A stretch of DNA of 64,000 bases from Alteromonas halophila (GTDB lineage Bacteria; Pseudomonadota; Gammaproteobacteria; Enterobacterales; Alteromonadaceae): contig NZ_BMXP01000005.1 in the NCBI RefSeq assembly GCF_014651815.1, positions 1 to 64,000 of the forward strand, read 5' to 3'. Position 1 is the stretch's first letter. Each line of letters starts with the position of its first letter. The notes under the pieces were generated by a model. It saw only the letters and a list, made by a program, of their open reading frames with translations. It had not been told where the DNA came from and ran no database searches. This document shows, one piece after another, positions 57,165 to 64,000 of this stretch. The position numbers and the translations under genes were made by a program.

Positions 57165-59981
57165 ATGCAAGAGAGCGTGATGAAAGCGTGGTGGGACTCA
57201 TCACATATGGCCGGCGCTAATGCGGCGTATGTTGAAGAGTTGTACGAAGCCTACCTGGAGGACTCCCAAAGTGTCTCCGAACCCTGGCGCCAAGTCTTCG
57301 ATAACCTGCCCAAGGTTGATGGCGTGGAACTGGAAACTAATCACTCGTCGGTAAAAGAGCAGTTTCGTAAGCTCGCTTCACTAGGGCCAGCAGCCCGAAT
57401 GAGCGGTGGTGCGGCATCTGAGGCCGTGTCAGACGAGCGCCAGGTTAAGGTTCTGCAACTGATTAATGCTTTCCGCTTTCGTGGTCATCAACACGCTAAT
57501 CTGGATCCGCTGGGGCTGTGGAAACAAGCCCGGGTACGGGATTTGGAATTATCACATCACAGTCTGTCAGAAAAAGATTTTGATACGGTTTTTAATGTCG
57601 GCTCTTATGCCATCGGTAAAGATTCGATGTCACTGGGTGATTTGTATAAATCACTGAACCGTACTTATTGCGGCTCAATCGGTGCAGAGTATATGCACAT
57701 CACCGATACCGAGCAAAAACGCTGGTTGCAGCAGAAAATAGAGTCAGTTGAAGCGCGCCCTGAATTCAGCAGTGATGAAAAACGCAGCATTCTTAAAGGT
57801 CTGGTTGCGGCTGACGGAATGGAAAAATACCTAAGCTCTAAATTTCCAGGTGCGAAACGCTTTTCACTGGAAGGCGGTGATTCACTCATCCCGATGCTTA
57901 AGGGGCTGATCACCGAAGCCGGTGCAGCCGGTACTAAGGAATGTGTTATTGGCATGGCCCACCGTGGCCGTCTGAATGTGCTGGTAAACGTGCTGGGTAA
58001 AAACCCATCGGTATTGTTCGATGAGTTTTCTGGCAAACACGACGAAAGCCTGGGTTCTGGTGATGTGAAATATCATGCTGGTTTCTCGTCAGACTTTGCT
58101 ACGCCTGGTGGCAATGTGCATTTGGCGCTGGCATTTAACCCGTCACATCTGGAGATCGTGAATCCGGTGGTGATGGGCTCGGTACGTGCTCGTATCGCCC
58201 GTCGCAGCGACGACAATAACCGTGTACTGCCGATCACCATTCACGGTGATGCGGCCATTGCCGGTCAGGGTGTGGTACAGGAAACCTTTAATATGTCGCA
58301 AACCCGCGGTTTCGCGGTCGGCGGCACCGTGCGTATTGTGATTAATAATCAGGTGGGCTTTACGACCTCTAAAATCGCCGATGCCCGCTCCACACAGTAC
58401 TGTACTGACATTGCCAAAATGGTTCAGGCGCCTATTTTCCACGTTAATGCCGATGATCCTGAAGCTGTGCAGTTTGTCACCAAGCTGGCGCTGGAATACC
58501 GCAACAAGTTTAAGAAAGACGTGGTGATTGACTTGGTATGCTACCGTCGCCACGGGCATAACGAGGCGGATGAGCCTAATGCCACGCAACCGCTGATGTA
58601 TCAGAAGATCAAGAAGCACCCGGTTACCCGTGAGATATATACCGATCAGCTGGTCGCCGAAGGGGTACTGGAAGAGCGCGAAGCCAAAAAATACCTGGAA
58701 GATTACCGGAATGCGTTGGATCACGGTGCCTGCGTCGTTGAAGAATGGCGTCCGATGACCGAGCACAGTGTCGACTGGAGCCCGTACATGGGGCATGACT
58801 GGGACACCGACTACGACGGCAAAATCAGTCTCGACAAACTAAAAGAACTCGGCGAGAAAATTACCACCTACCCGGAAGACTATAAACTCAATTCGCGGGT
58901 CAATAAGTTGTACCAGGATCGTAAATCAATGATCACCGGCGATAAAAAGCTGGATTGGGGTATGGCAGAAAACCTGGCCTATGCGAGTATTGTTCAGCTG
59001 GGTCATGACATTCGCATAACCGGGCAGGATTCAGGCCGCGGGACATTCTTCCACCGCCATGCTGTACTACATAATCAGGGCGATGGCGGTGTTCATATTC
59101 CATTGCAACACATCAGCGAAGAGCAGGGTGAGATGGAAATCTATGACTCTGTGCTCTCTGAAGCTGCTGTTATGGCTTTTGAGTATGGTTTCGCCACGGC
59201 TGAGCCAAACTGTCTGACAATATGGGAAGCGCAGTTTGGCGACTTCGCCAATGGTGCCCAGGTCGTATTCGATCAATTCTTAAGCTCTGGTGAAGCAAAG
59301 TGGGGCCGTTTGTGTGGCCTGACCGTACTGCTGCCGCACGGTTATGAAGGGCAGGGGCCAGAACACAGTTCAGCTCGCCTTGAACGGTTCCTGCAAATGT
59401 GCGCCGACCATAACTGGCAGGTCTGTGTACCGTCGACACCTGCGCAGGTATTTAATATGCTGCGCCGTCAGATGATCCGCCCGATGCGTAAGCCGTTGAT
59501 TGTGATGTCGCCGAAATCGCTGTTGCGCCATGCGATGGCAACATCGACACTGGAAGAGCTGGCAGAAGGCAAATTCCACAATGTCATTGGCGAGATCGAC
59601 GATATTGCGCCAGAGAATGTAAAACGTGTGGTGATGTGCTCCGGCAAGGTCTACTACGACTTGCTCGACCAGCGCCGAAAAAATGAGCAAACAGACATTG
59701 CGCTCATTCGTTTAGAGCAACTTTACCCGTTTCCACAGGAAGAATGTGCGAAAATTGTGGCACAATACAGCCACGTTAAAGACTGGGTCTGGTGTCAGGA
59801 AGAGCCTCAGAATCAAGGCGCCTGGTACTGCAGTCAGCACCATTTCTGGCAGGCGATCCCAGATGGCGCCAAGTTGACATATGCCGGGCGTGAAGCTTCG
59901 TCCTCGCCGGCTGTAGGTTATGTTTCCGTTCACAACCAGCAACAGAAAGCGCTGGTAGAAGACGCACTCACTATCAAATAA
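57165..59981 (+). CDS. sucA: 2-oxoglutarate dehydrogenase E1 component
   Basis: 938 residues, the normal size. Thiamine diphosphate-binding segments GMAHRGRLNVLVN and GDAAIAGQGVVQET, then DLVCYRRHGHNEADEP, and transketolase-like C-terminal regions are clear. It decarboxylates 2-oxoglutarate and passes the succinyl group to SucB. ATG 57165 has AAGG upstream; ATG 57180 is a second possibility. sucB follows after nine bases. The complex also needs E3 (lpdA), which is not in the window. Confidence 0.97.
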   Translation: MQESVMKAWWDSSHMAGANAAYVEELYEAYLEDSQSVSEPWRQVFDNLPKVDGVELETNHSSVKEQFRKLASLGPAARMSGGAASEAVSDERQVKVLQLINAFRFRGHQHANLDPLGLWKQARVRDLELSHHSLSEKDFDTVFNVGSYAIGKDSMSLGDLYKSLNRTYCGSIGAEYMHITDTEQKRWLQQKIESVEARPEFSSDEKRSILKGLVAADGMEKYLSSKFPGAKRFSLEGGDSLIPMLKGLITEAGAAGTKECVIGMAHRGRLNVLVNVLGKNPSVLFDEFSGKHDESLGSGDVKYHAGFSSDFATPGGNVHLALAFNPSHLEIVNPVVMGSVRARIARRSDDNNRVLPITIHGDAAIAGQGVVQETFNMSQTRGFAVGGTVRIVINNQVGFTTSKIADARSTQYCTDIAKMVQAPIFHVNADDPEAVQFVTKLALEYRNKFKKDVVIDLVCYRRHGHNEADEPNATQPLMYQKIKKHPVTREIYTDQLVAEGVLEEREAKKYLEDYRNALDHGACVVEEWRPMTEHSVDWSPYMGHDWDTDYDGKISLDKLKELGEKITTYPEDYKLNSRVNKLYQDRKSMITGDKKLDWGMAENLAYASIVQLGHDIRITGQDSGRGTFFHRHAVLHNQGDGGVHIPLQHISEEQGEMEIYDSVLSEAAVMAFEYGFATAEPNCLTIWEAQFGDFANGAQVVFDQFLSSGEAKWGRLCGLTVLLPHGYEGQGPEHSSARLERFLQMCADHNWQVCVPSTPAQVFNMLRRQMIRPMRKPLIVMSPKSLLRHAMATSTLEELAEGKFHNVIGEIDDIAPENVKRVVMCSGKVYYDLLDQRRKNEQTDIALIRLEQLYPFPQEECAKIVAQYSHVKDWVWCQEEPQNQGAWYCSQHHFWQAIPDGAKLTYAGREASSSPAVGYVSVHNQQQKALVEDALTIK

Positions 59982-59990
59982 GGAACAAAG

Positions 59991-61547
59991 ATGACAATTG
60001 AGATAAAAGTTCCGGTCCTTCCTGAGTCAGTTGCCGATGCCACCATTGCAACCTGGCACGTCAAGGCCGGTGATTCAGTAAAACGCGATCAGAACCTGGT
60101 TGATATCGAGACCGACAAGGTTGTGCTGGAAGTGGTAGCGCCAGCTGACGGAGTTATCGATGAGATCCTTGATGAGGAAGGTGAGACCGTTTTAGGTGAG
60201 CAGGTAATCGCCAAACTGAAAAAAGGTGAGGGATCTGGCTCGTCATCAGATGAGAGTGAAAAATCAGAAGACACGTCTTCTGACAAGAAGGAATCAAGTT
60301 CTGATTCCGATAGTGAAGAAGACACCTCTTCAGCGTCTGGCGGTAAAACACACGAAGTGAAAGTGCCGGTTCTGCCCGAATCGGTAGCCGATGCGACCAT
60401 CGCGACCTGGCATGTGCAGGTCGGTGAGCAGGTAAGTCGTGACCAGAATCTGGTCGACATTGAAACGGACAAAGTGGTGCTGGAAGTTGTCGCGCCGGCA
60501 GACGGATCAGTGAAAGAAATCCTGGCCGAAGAAGGGACCACGGTCACAGCGGAAGAAGTGATTGCGAATTTTGTTGAAGGTGGCTCGTCGGGCGCTGCGA
60601 AAGACGGCGACAGTGATGCTGAGCAAAGCACAGACAGCGATGGTGACAGTGATGCGCTAAGTCCGTCTGTACGGCGTTTGCTGGCGGAGAAGGGTGTCGA
60701 TGCATCGAAAGTGAAAGGCACTGGCAAAAATGGCCGTATCACCAAAGAAGATGTTGAAAAACACCTTAAAGGTGATGGCGGTAGTAATCAGGCTGCAGAC
60801 AAAGGCGAGAGCAAAGAAGACGCAACAGCCGACCTGCCTACGGGTAACCGTACTGAGAAGCGCGTACCGATGACGCGTCTGCGTAAAACCATTGCCAACC
60901 GCTTGTTGGAAGCGAAAAACTCAACGGCCATGCTGACCACGTTTAACGAAGTCAACATGAAGCCGATCATGGACTTGCGTAAGCAGTATCAGGAAAGCTT
61001 CGAAAAGCGCCACGGCATTCGCCTTGGCTTTATGTCGTTTTACGTGAAAGCAGTGACTGAAGCACTGAAACGTTTCCCGGAAGTGAATGCGTCACTTGAT
61101 GGTGATGACATCTGCTACCACAACTACTTTGACATCTCCATTGCGGTTTCAACCCCGCGTGGTCTGGTGACGCCGGTATTAAAAGATACTGATTCACTGG
61201 GCATGGCAGGTGTTGAAAAAGGCATCAAAGATCTGGCCATTAAAGGCCGTGACGGCAAGTTGTCGATGGACGACCTGCAGGGCGGTAACTTTACTATCAC
61301 TAACGGTGGTGTATTTGGTTCATTGATGTCCACGCCTATTATTAACCCGCCACAAAGTGCGATCCTTGGCATGCATAAAATCCAGGATCGTCCTATGGCT
61401 GTCAATGGCAAGGTCGAAATCCTGCCAATGATGTACCTGGCACTGTCTTATGACCATCGGATTATCGATGGCAAAGAGTCGGTAGGCTTTTTGGTGACGG
61501 TTAAAGAGATGCTGGAAGATCCGACACGTCTGCTTCTGGACGTCTAA
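59991..61547 (+). CDS. sucB: Dihydrolipoyllysine succinyltransferase E2 with two lipoyl domains
   Basis: 518 residues, longer than E. coli SucB (405). Two near-identical lipoyl domains (Lys43 and Lys161 in [14 protein letters not shown]), separated by a Ser/Asp/Glu-rich linker (about 80-117), an E3-binding domain ([20 protein letters not shown]), a second linker and the catalytic domain with SYDHRIIDG. It transfers the succinyl group to CoA. Starts nine bases after sucA with AAGGAACAAAG upstream. The DNA of the two lipoyl copies differs at many third positions although the proteins are close, so the duplication is not recent. Confidence 0.95.
   Translation: MTIEIKVPVLPESVADATIATWHVKAGDSVKRDQNLVDIETDKVVLEVVAPADGVIDEILDEEGETVLGEQVIAKLKKGEGSGSSSDESEKSEDTSSDKKESSSDSDSEEDTSSASGGKTHEVKVPVLPESVADATIATWHVQVGEQVSRDQNLVDIETDKVVLEVVAPADGSVKEILAEEGTTVTAEEVIANFVEGGSSGAAKDGDSDAEQSTDSDGDSDALSPSVRRLLAEKGVDASKVKGTGKNGRITKEDVEKHLKGDGGSNQAADKGESKEDATADLPTGNRTEKRVPMTRLRKTIANRLLEAKNSTAMLTTFNEVNMKPIMDLRKQYQESFEKRHGIRLGFMSFYVKAVTEALKRFPEVNASLDGDDICYHNYFDISIAVSTPRGLVTPVLKDTDSLGMAGVEKGIKDLAIKGRDGKLSMDDLQGGNFTITNGGVFGSLMSTPIINPPQSAILGMHKIQDRPMAVNGKVEILPMMYLALSYDHRIIDGKESVGFLVTVKEMLEDPTRLLLDV
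59997..60216 (+). repeat. Lipoyl-domain repeat 1 of sucB
   Basis: Encodes [21 protein letters not shown] and [15 protein letters not shown], repeated closely at 60360-60576. Boundaries approximate. Confidence 0.7.
60360..60576 (+). repeat. Lipoyl-domain repeat 2 of sucB
   Basis: Second copy with the same signatures but mainly synonymous DNA differences from repeat 1. Boundaries approximate. Confidence 0.7.
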
Positions 61548-61605
61548 GACTTTCGTCTCACAGGAATTGTGTTACGCGGGCGACATTGTGTAAACTCTGT
61601 GCCCG

Positions 61606-61635
61606 CTGACATATCACTGGTATTGGGCCTATAAT
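61606..61635 (+). promoter_or_regulatory. Candidate sucCD promoter
   Basis: CTGACA (61606-61611), 18-base spacer and perfect TATAAT (61630-61635) in the 152-bp gap between sucB and sucC, indicating that sucCD can be transcribed independently. Confidence 0.65.
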
Positions 61636-61651
61636 ATCAGTCACGTTCATC

Positions 61652-61677
61652 AAGTCGCGTAAGCGGCTTTTGTCTTA
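61652..61677 (+). terminator. Terminator- or attenuator-like hairpin in the sucC leader
   Basis: Stem AAGTCGC / GCGGCTT (61652-61658, 61663-61669; one G-U pair), GTAA loop, then TTTTGTCTT. It is downstream of the sucCD promoter, so it could end sucAB readthrough and also attenuate sucCD. An upstream GCGGGC/GCCCGC stem (61576-61581, 61601-61606) may also belong to the sucAB end. Confidence 0.5.
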
Positions 61678-61699
61678 CTAAAAATCGGAAAGAAACACC

Positions 61700-62866
61700 A
61701 TGAATTTGCATGAATACCAAGGTAAGCAGCTATTCAAAGAGTATGGCTTACCTGTTTCTGAAGGATACGCTACAGATACGCCGCAAGGCGCTGTAGAAGC
61801 TGCGGACCGCATTGGCGGTGACGAATGGGTGGTCAAGTGCCAGGTACACGCAGGTGGCCGTGGTAAAGCTGGCGGTGTAAAGCTGGTTAAAAACAAAAGC
61901 GACATCCGTGAGTTTGCCGAAAAATGGCTGGGCAAAAATCTGGTGACCTTTCAAACTGACGAGAATGGTCAGCCGGTCAGCAAGATCCTGGTTGAGTCTT
62001 GCACTGACATCGCCAATGAGCTGTATCTTGGTGCGGTTGTTGACCGTACTACTCGTCGCGTTGTGTTTATGGCGTCGACTGAAGGTGGCGTAGAAATTGA
62101 AACCGTTGCCGAAGAAACGCCGGAAAAGATCCTGAAAGCTGAAATCGATCCAATCGTTGGTCCTCAGCCTTATCAGGCACGCGAAATGGCATTCAAACTG
62201 GGCCTGGAAGGCGCACAGATTAAGCAGTTTGTGCAAATTTTCTTAGGTCTGGCGAAAATGTTTGAAGACTTGGATCTGGCACTGATTGAGATCAATCCAC
62301 TGGTCATTAAAGATGACGGTAACCTTCACTGTCTGGACGCGAAGCTGGGTGTTGACGGCAACGCACTGTACCGTCAGGCGAAAGTGAAAGACATGCACGA
62401 TCCTTCACAGGAAGATTCACGTGAAGCGCATGCCGCACAGTGGGAACTGAACTACGTAGCACTTGATGGCAACGTTGGCTGTATGGTTAACGGTGCAGGT
62501 CTGGCCATGGGTACCATGGACATTGTTAACCTGCATGGCGGCAAGCCTGCAAACTTCCTGGACGTTGGTGGCGGTGCAACCAAAGAGCGTGTTGCCGAAG
62601 CGTTTAAAATTATCCTGTCTGATGACAGTGTAAATGCCGTACTGGTTAACATTTTTGGCGGTATCGTTCGTTGCGACATGATTGCTGAAGGTATCATCGG
62701 TGCCGTGAAAGAAGTAGGCGTAAACGTACCTGTCGTGGTACGCCTGGAAGGTACCAATGCTGAACAAGGCCGCGAAGTGCTGGCTAATTCAGGCCTGGAT
62801 ATCATTGCCGCTGAGTCGCTGACTGATGCAGCGAAGAAAGTGGTTGCAGCAGCGGAGGGCAAATAA
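61700..62866 (+). CDS. sucC: Succinyl-CoA synthetase beta subunit
   Basis: 388 residues, the standard size. ATP-grasp domain with [19 protein letters not shown] at the start, [24 protein letters not shown] and a C-terminal [13 protein letters not shown] domain. With SucD it converts succinyl-CoA to succinate with NTP formation. The GGAAAG ribosome site precedes the ATG. The stop overlaps the sucD ATG (TAATG). Confidence 0.97.
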   Translation: MNLHEYQGKQLFKEYGLPVSEGYATDTPQGAVEAADRIGGDEWVVKCQVHAGGRGKAGGVKLVKNKSDIREFAEKWLGKNLVTFQTDENGQPVSKILVESCTDIANELYLGAVVDRTTRRVVFMASTEGGVEIETVAEETPEKILKAEIDPIVGPQPYQAREMAFKLGLEGAQIKQFVQIFLGLAKMFEDLDLALIEINPLVIKDDGNLHCLDAKLGVDGNALYRQAKVKDMHDPSQEDSREAHAAQWELNYVALDGNVGCMVNGAGLAMGTMDIVNLHGGKPANFLDVGGGATKERVAEAFKIILSDDSVNAVLVNIFGGIVRCDMIAEGIIGAVKEVGVNVPVVVRLEGTNAEQGREVLANSGLDIIAAESLTDAAKKVVAAAEGK

Positions 62867-63738
62867 TGTCTGTTTTGATTAATAAAGATACCAAAGTAAT
62901 CTGTCAGGGCTTTACCGGTGGTCAGGGTACCTTCCACTCTGAACAGGCCATTGCCTACGGCACACAGATGGTTGGCGGCGTAACACCTGGCAAAGGTGGC
63001 ACTGAACACCTTGGATTGCCGGTATTCAATACCGTACGCGAAGCTGTAGAGCAAACGGGTGCAACGGCGTCAGTTATTTATGTTCCAGCGCCGTTCTGTA
63101 AAGACTCCATCGTAGAAGCGGTAGATGCTGGCATTGAGCTGGTTGTATGTATCACAGAAGGTATTCCAACACTGGATATGCTGTATGTGAAAGAATATGT
63201 CGATGCTAAAGGCGCACGCATGATTGGTCCAAACTGCCCGGGTGTGATCACGCCGGGTGAGTGTAAAATTGGTATCATGCCTGGTCACATTCATAAGCCG
63301 GGTAAAGTGGGCATCGTATCCCGCTCGGGTACGCTGACCTATGAAGCGGTTAAGCAGACCACAGACGAAGGCTTTGGCCAGTCTACCTGTGTCGGTATTG
63401 GTGGTGATCCTATTCCGGGCTCAAACTTCATCGACATCCTGAAATTGTTCCAGGACGATCCACAGACTGAAGCCATCGTGATGATTGGTGAAATTGGCGG
63501 AACGGCTGAAGAAGAAGCGGCGGCATTCATTAAAGAGAATGTCACCAAGCCGGTTGTCTCATACATTGCCGGTGTAACTGCACCTCCAGGCAAACGTATG
63601 GGCCATGCTGGTGCTATCATTGCCGGTGGTAAAGGTACTGCCGATGAAAAATTTGCTGCACTTGAATCTGCCGGCGTTAAAACCGTGCGTTCACTGGCAG
63701 AAATTGGCAAAGCACTGCGTGAGTCAACAGGCTGGTAA
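62866..63738 (+). CDS. sucD: Succinyl-CoA synthetase alpha subunit
   Basis: 290 residues. N-terminal CoA-binding Rossmann segment ([20 protein letters not shown] with [10 protein letters not shown]), the [18 protein letters not shown] block and the phosphohistidine region [13 protein letters not shown]. Translationally coupled to sucC by the TAATG overlap. The terminator at 63756 ends the unit. Confidence 0.97.
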   Translation: MSVLINKDTKVICQGFTGGQGTFHSEQAIAYGTQMVGGVTPGKGGTEHLGLPVFNTVREAVEQTGATASVIYVPAPFCKDSIVEAVDAGIELVVCITEGIPTLDMLYVKEYVDAKGARMIGPNCPGVITPGECKIGIMPGHIHKPGKVGIVSRSGTLTYEAVKQTTDEGFGQSTCVGIGGDPIPGSNFIDILKLFQDDPQTEAIVMIGEIGGTAEEEAAAFIKENVTKPVVSYIAGVTAPPGKRMGHAGAIIAGGKGTADEKFAALESAGVKTVRSLAEIGKALRESTGW

Positions 63739-63755
63739 GTCACTGTCATAATTTT

Positions 63756-63785
63756 AAAAAGCGCTTCATATGAAGCGCTTTTTTT
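63756..63785 (+). terminator. Rho-independent terminator of sucCD
   Basis: Perfect palindrome AAAAAGCGCTTC / GAAGCGCTTTTT (63756-63767, 63772-63783) followed by T. The 215 bases after it are AT-rich and hold no gene I can support. Confidence 0.92.
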
Positions 63786-64000
63786 ATGCCTGAAATACAG
63801 GGGGAGGGCTTACTGAGTGACTGAATAAATAACCAAAAAGCGCATTTCTGTATTAACAACTTAACTTTTCAGAATGACTTTTACGTGAGATCTTTTAAGC
63901 GTTAACAATGTAAGGTTTTGAAATATAAATAAATATATTTGTTTTCTTATGTTAATTCCGATCGTTGACGTTAACAGATTGTGTAAAAGATTTTATGAAT

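Noticed and set aside
60089-60745. A 218-codon leftward ORF antisense to sucB
   Set aside because: It is almost all Ser/Thr/Ala/Val and mirrors the acidic repeats of sucB; no ribosome site or motif.

Overview
The window looks like one contiguous stretch of core chromosome from a marine gammaproteobacterium of the order Alteromonadales, most likely family Alteromonadaceae (Alteromonas / Salinimonas / Aestuariibacter type). This rests on gene content and order: zipA next to ligA, an SMC-type condensin rather than MukB, pnp followed by nlpI, comEC-msbA-lpxK-ycaR-kdsB, and gltA divergent from sdhCDAB-sucABCD. Base composition is close to 50% GC throughout. I see no prophage, insertion sequence, CRISPR array, tRNA or rRNA gene. 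Genus is an inference; no search was run.

Layout. 1-4800: a tightly overlapping four-gene envelope/signalling operon (cupredoxin-like protein, membrane c-di-GMP phosphodiesterase, DUF3034 outer-membrane barrel, lipoprotein truncated haemoglobin), then a Pmp3-type micropeptide. 4800-12700: stress and housekeeping genes: DUF1328, hemerythrin, NADP-glutamate dehydrogenase, a phosphatase/lipid-kinase fusion, DUF2878, a short-chain dehydrogenase, a two-TM stress-like protein, a flavodoxin-fold protein and DNA topoisomerase IB. 12700-18500: putP-proB-proA, an MscS-family channel and an HNH protein, which read as an osmoadaptation block. 18500-25000: pnp, DUF1244, cdd, nlpI, a Sel1-repeat/M64-like metallopeptidase and cysZ. 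25100-32600: smc, zipA, ligA and DUF2062. 32600-38800: comEC, then msbA-lpxK-ycaR-kdsB for lipid A and KDO. 38800-51700: accessory metabolism (SDR, kelch, nhaC, rimO, DUF2919, tcdA, lhgO, glutathionyl-hydroquinone reductase, pirin), a GAF-GGDEF-EAL protein and DUF3429. 51780-63740: TCA-cycle block with gltA leftward and sdhCDAB, sucAB and sucCD rightward.

How the genes work together. The right end encodes citrate synthase, succinate dehydrogenase, the 2-oxoglutarate dehydrogenase E1 and E2 subunits and succinyl-CoA synthetase, each unit with a recognisable promoter and terminator. The lipid A genes build and export the outer-membrane anchor. The proline genes couple uptake and synthesis beside a mechanosensitive channel.

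Most unusual items: the copper protein / EAL / barrel / lipo-globin operon; a Sel1-repeat metallopeptidase with an M64-type zinc motif; a ProB with a charge-reversing change at a position linked to proline feedback; a Shine-Dalgarno-sequestering hairpin with a 15-residue leader ORF before nhaC; a near-consensus Fur box in a 461-bp gap; a terminator-like hairpin in the 714-bp gltA-sdhC gap; and a SucB with two lipoyl domains. None is proven to be a new system. The first operon is the best candidate.
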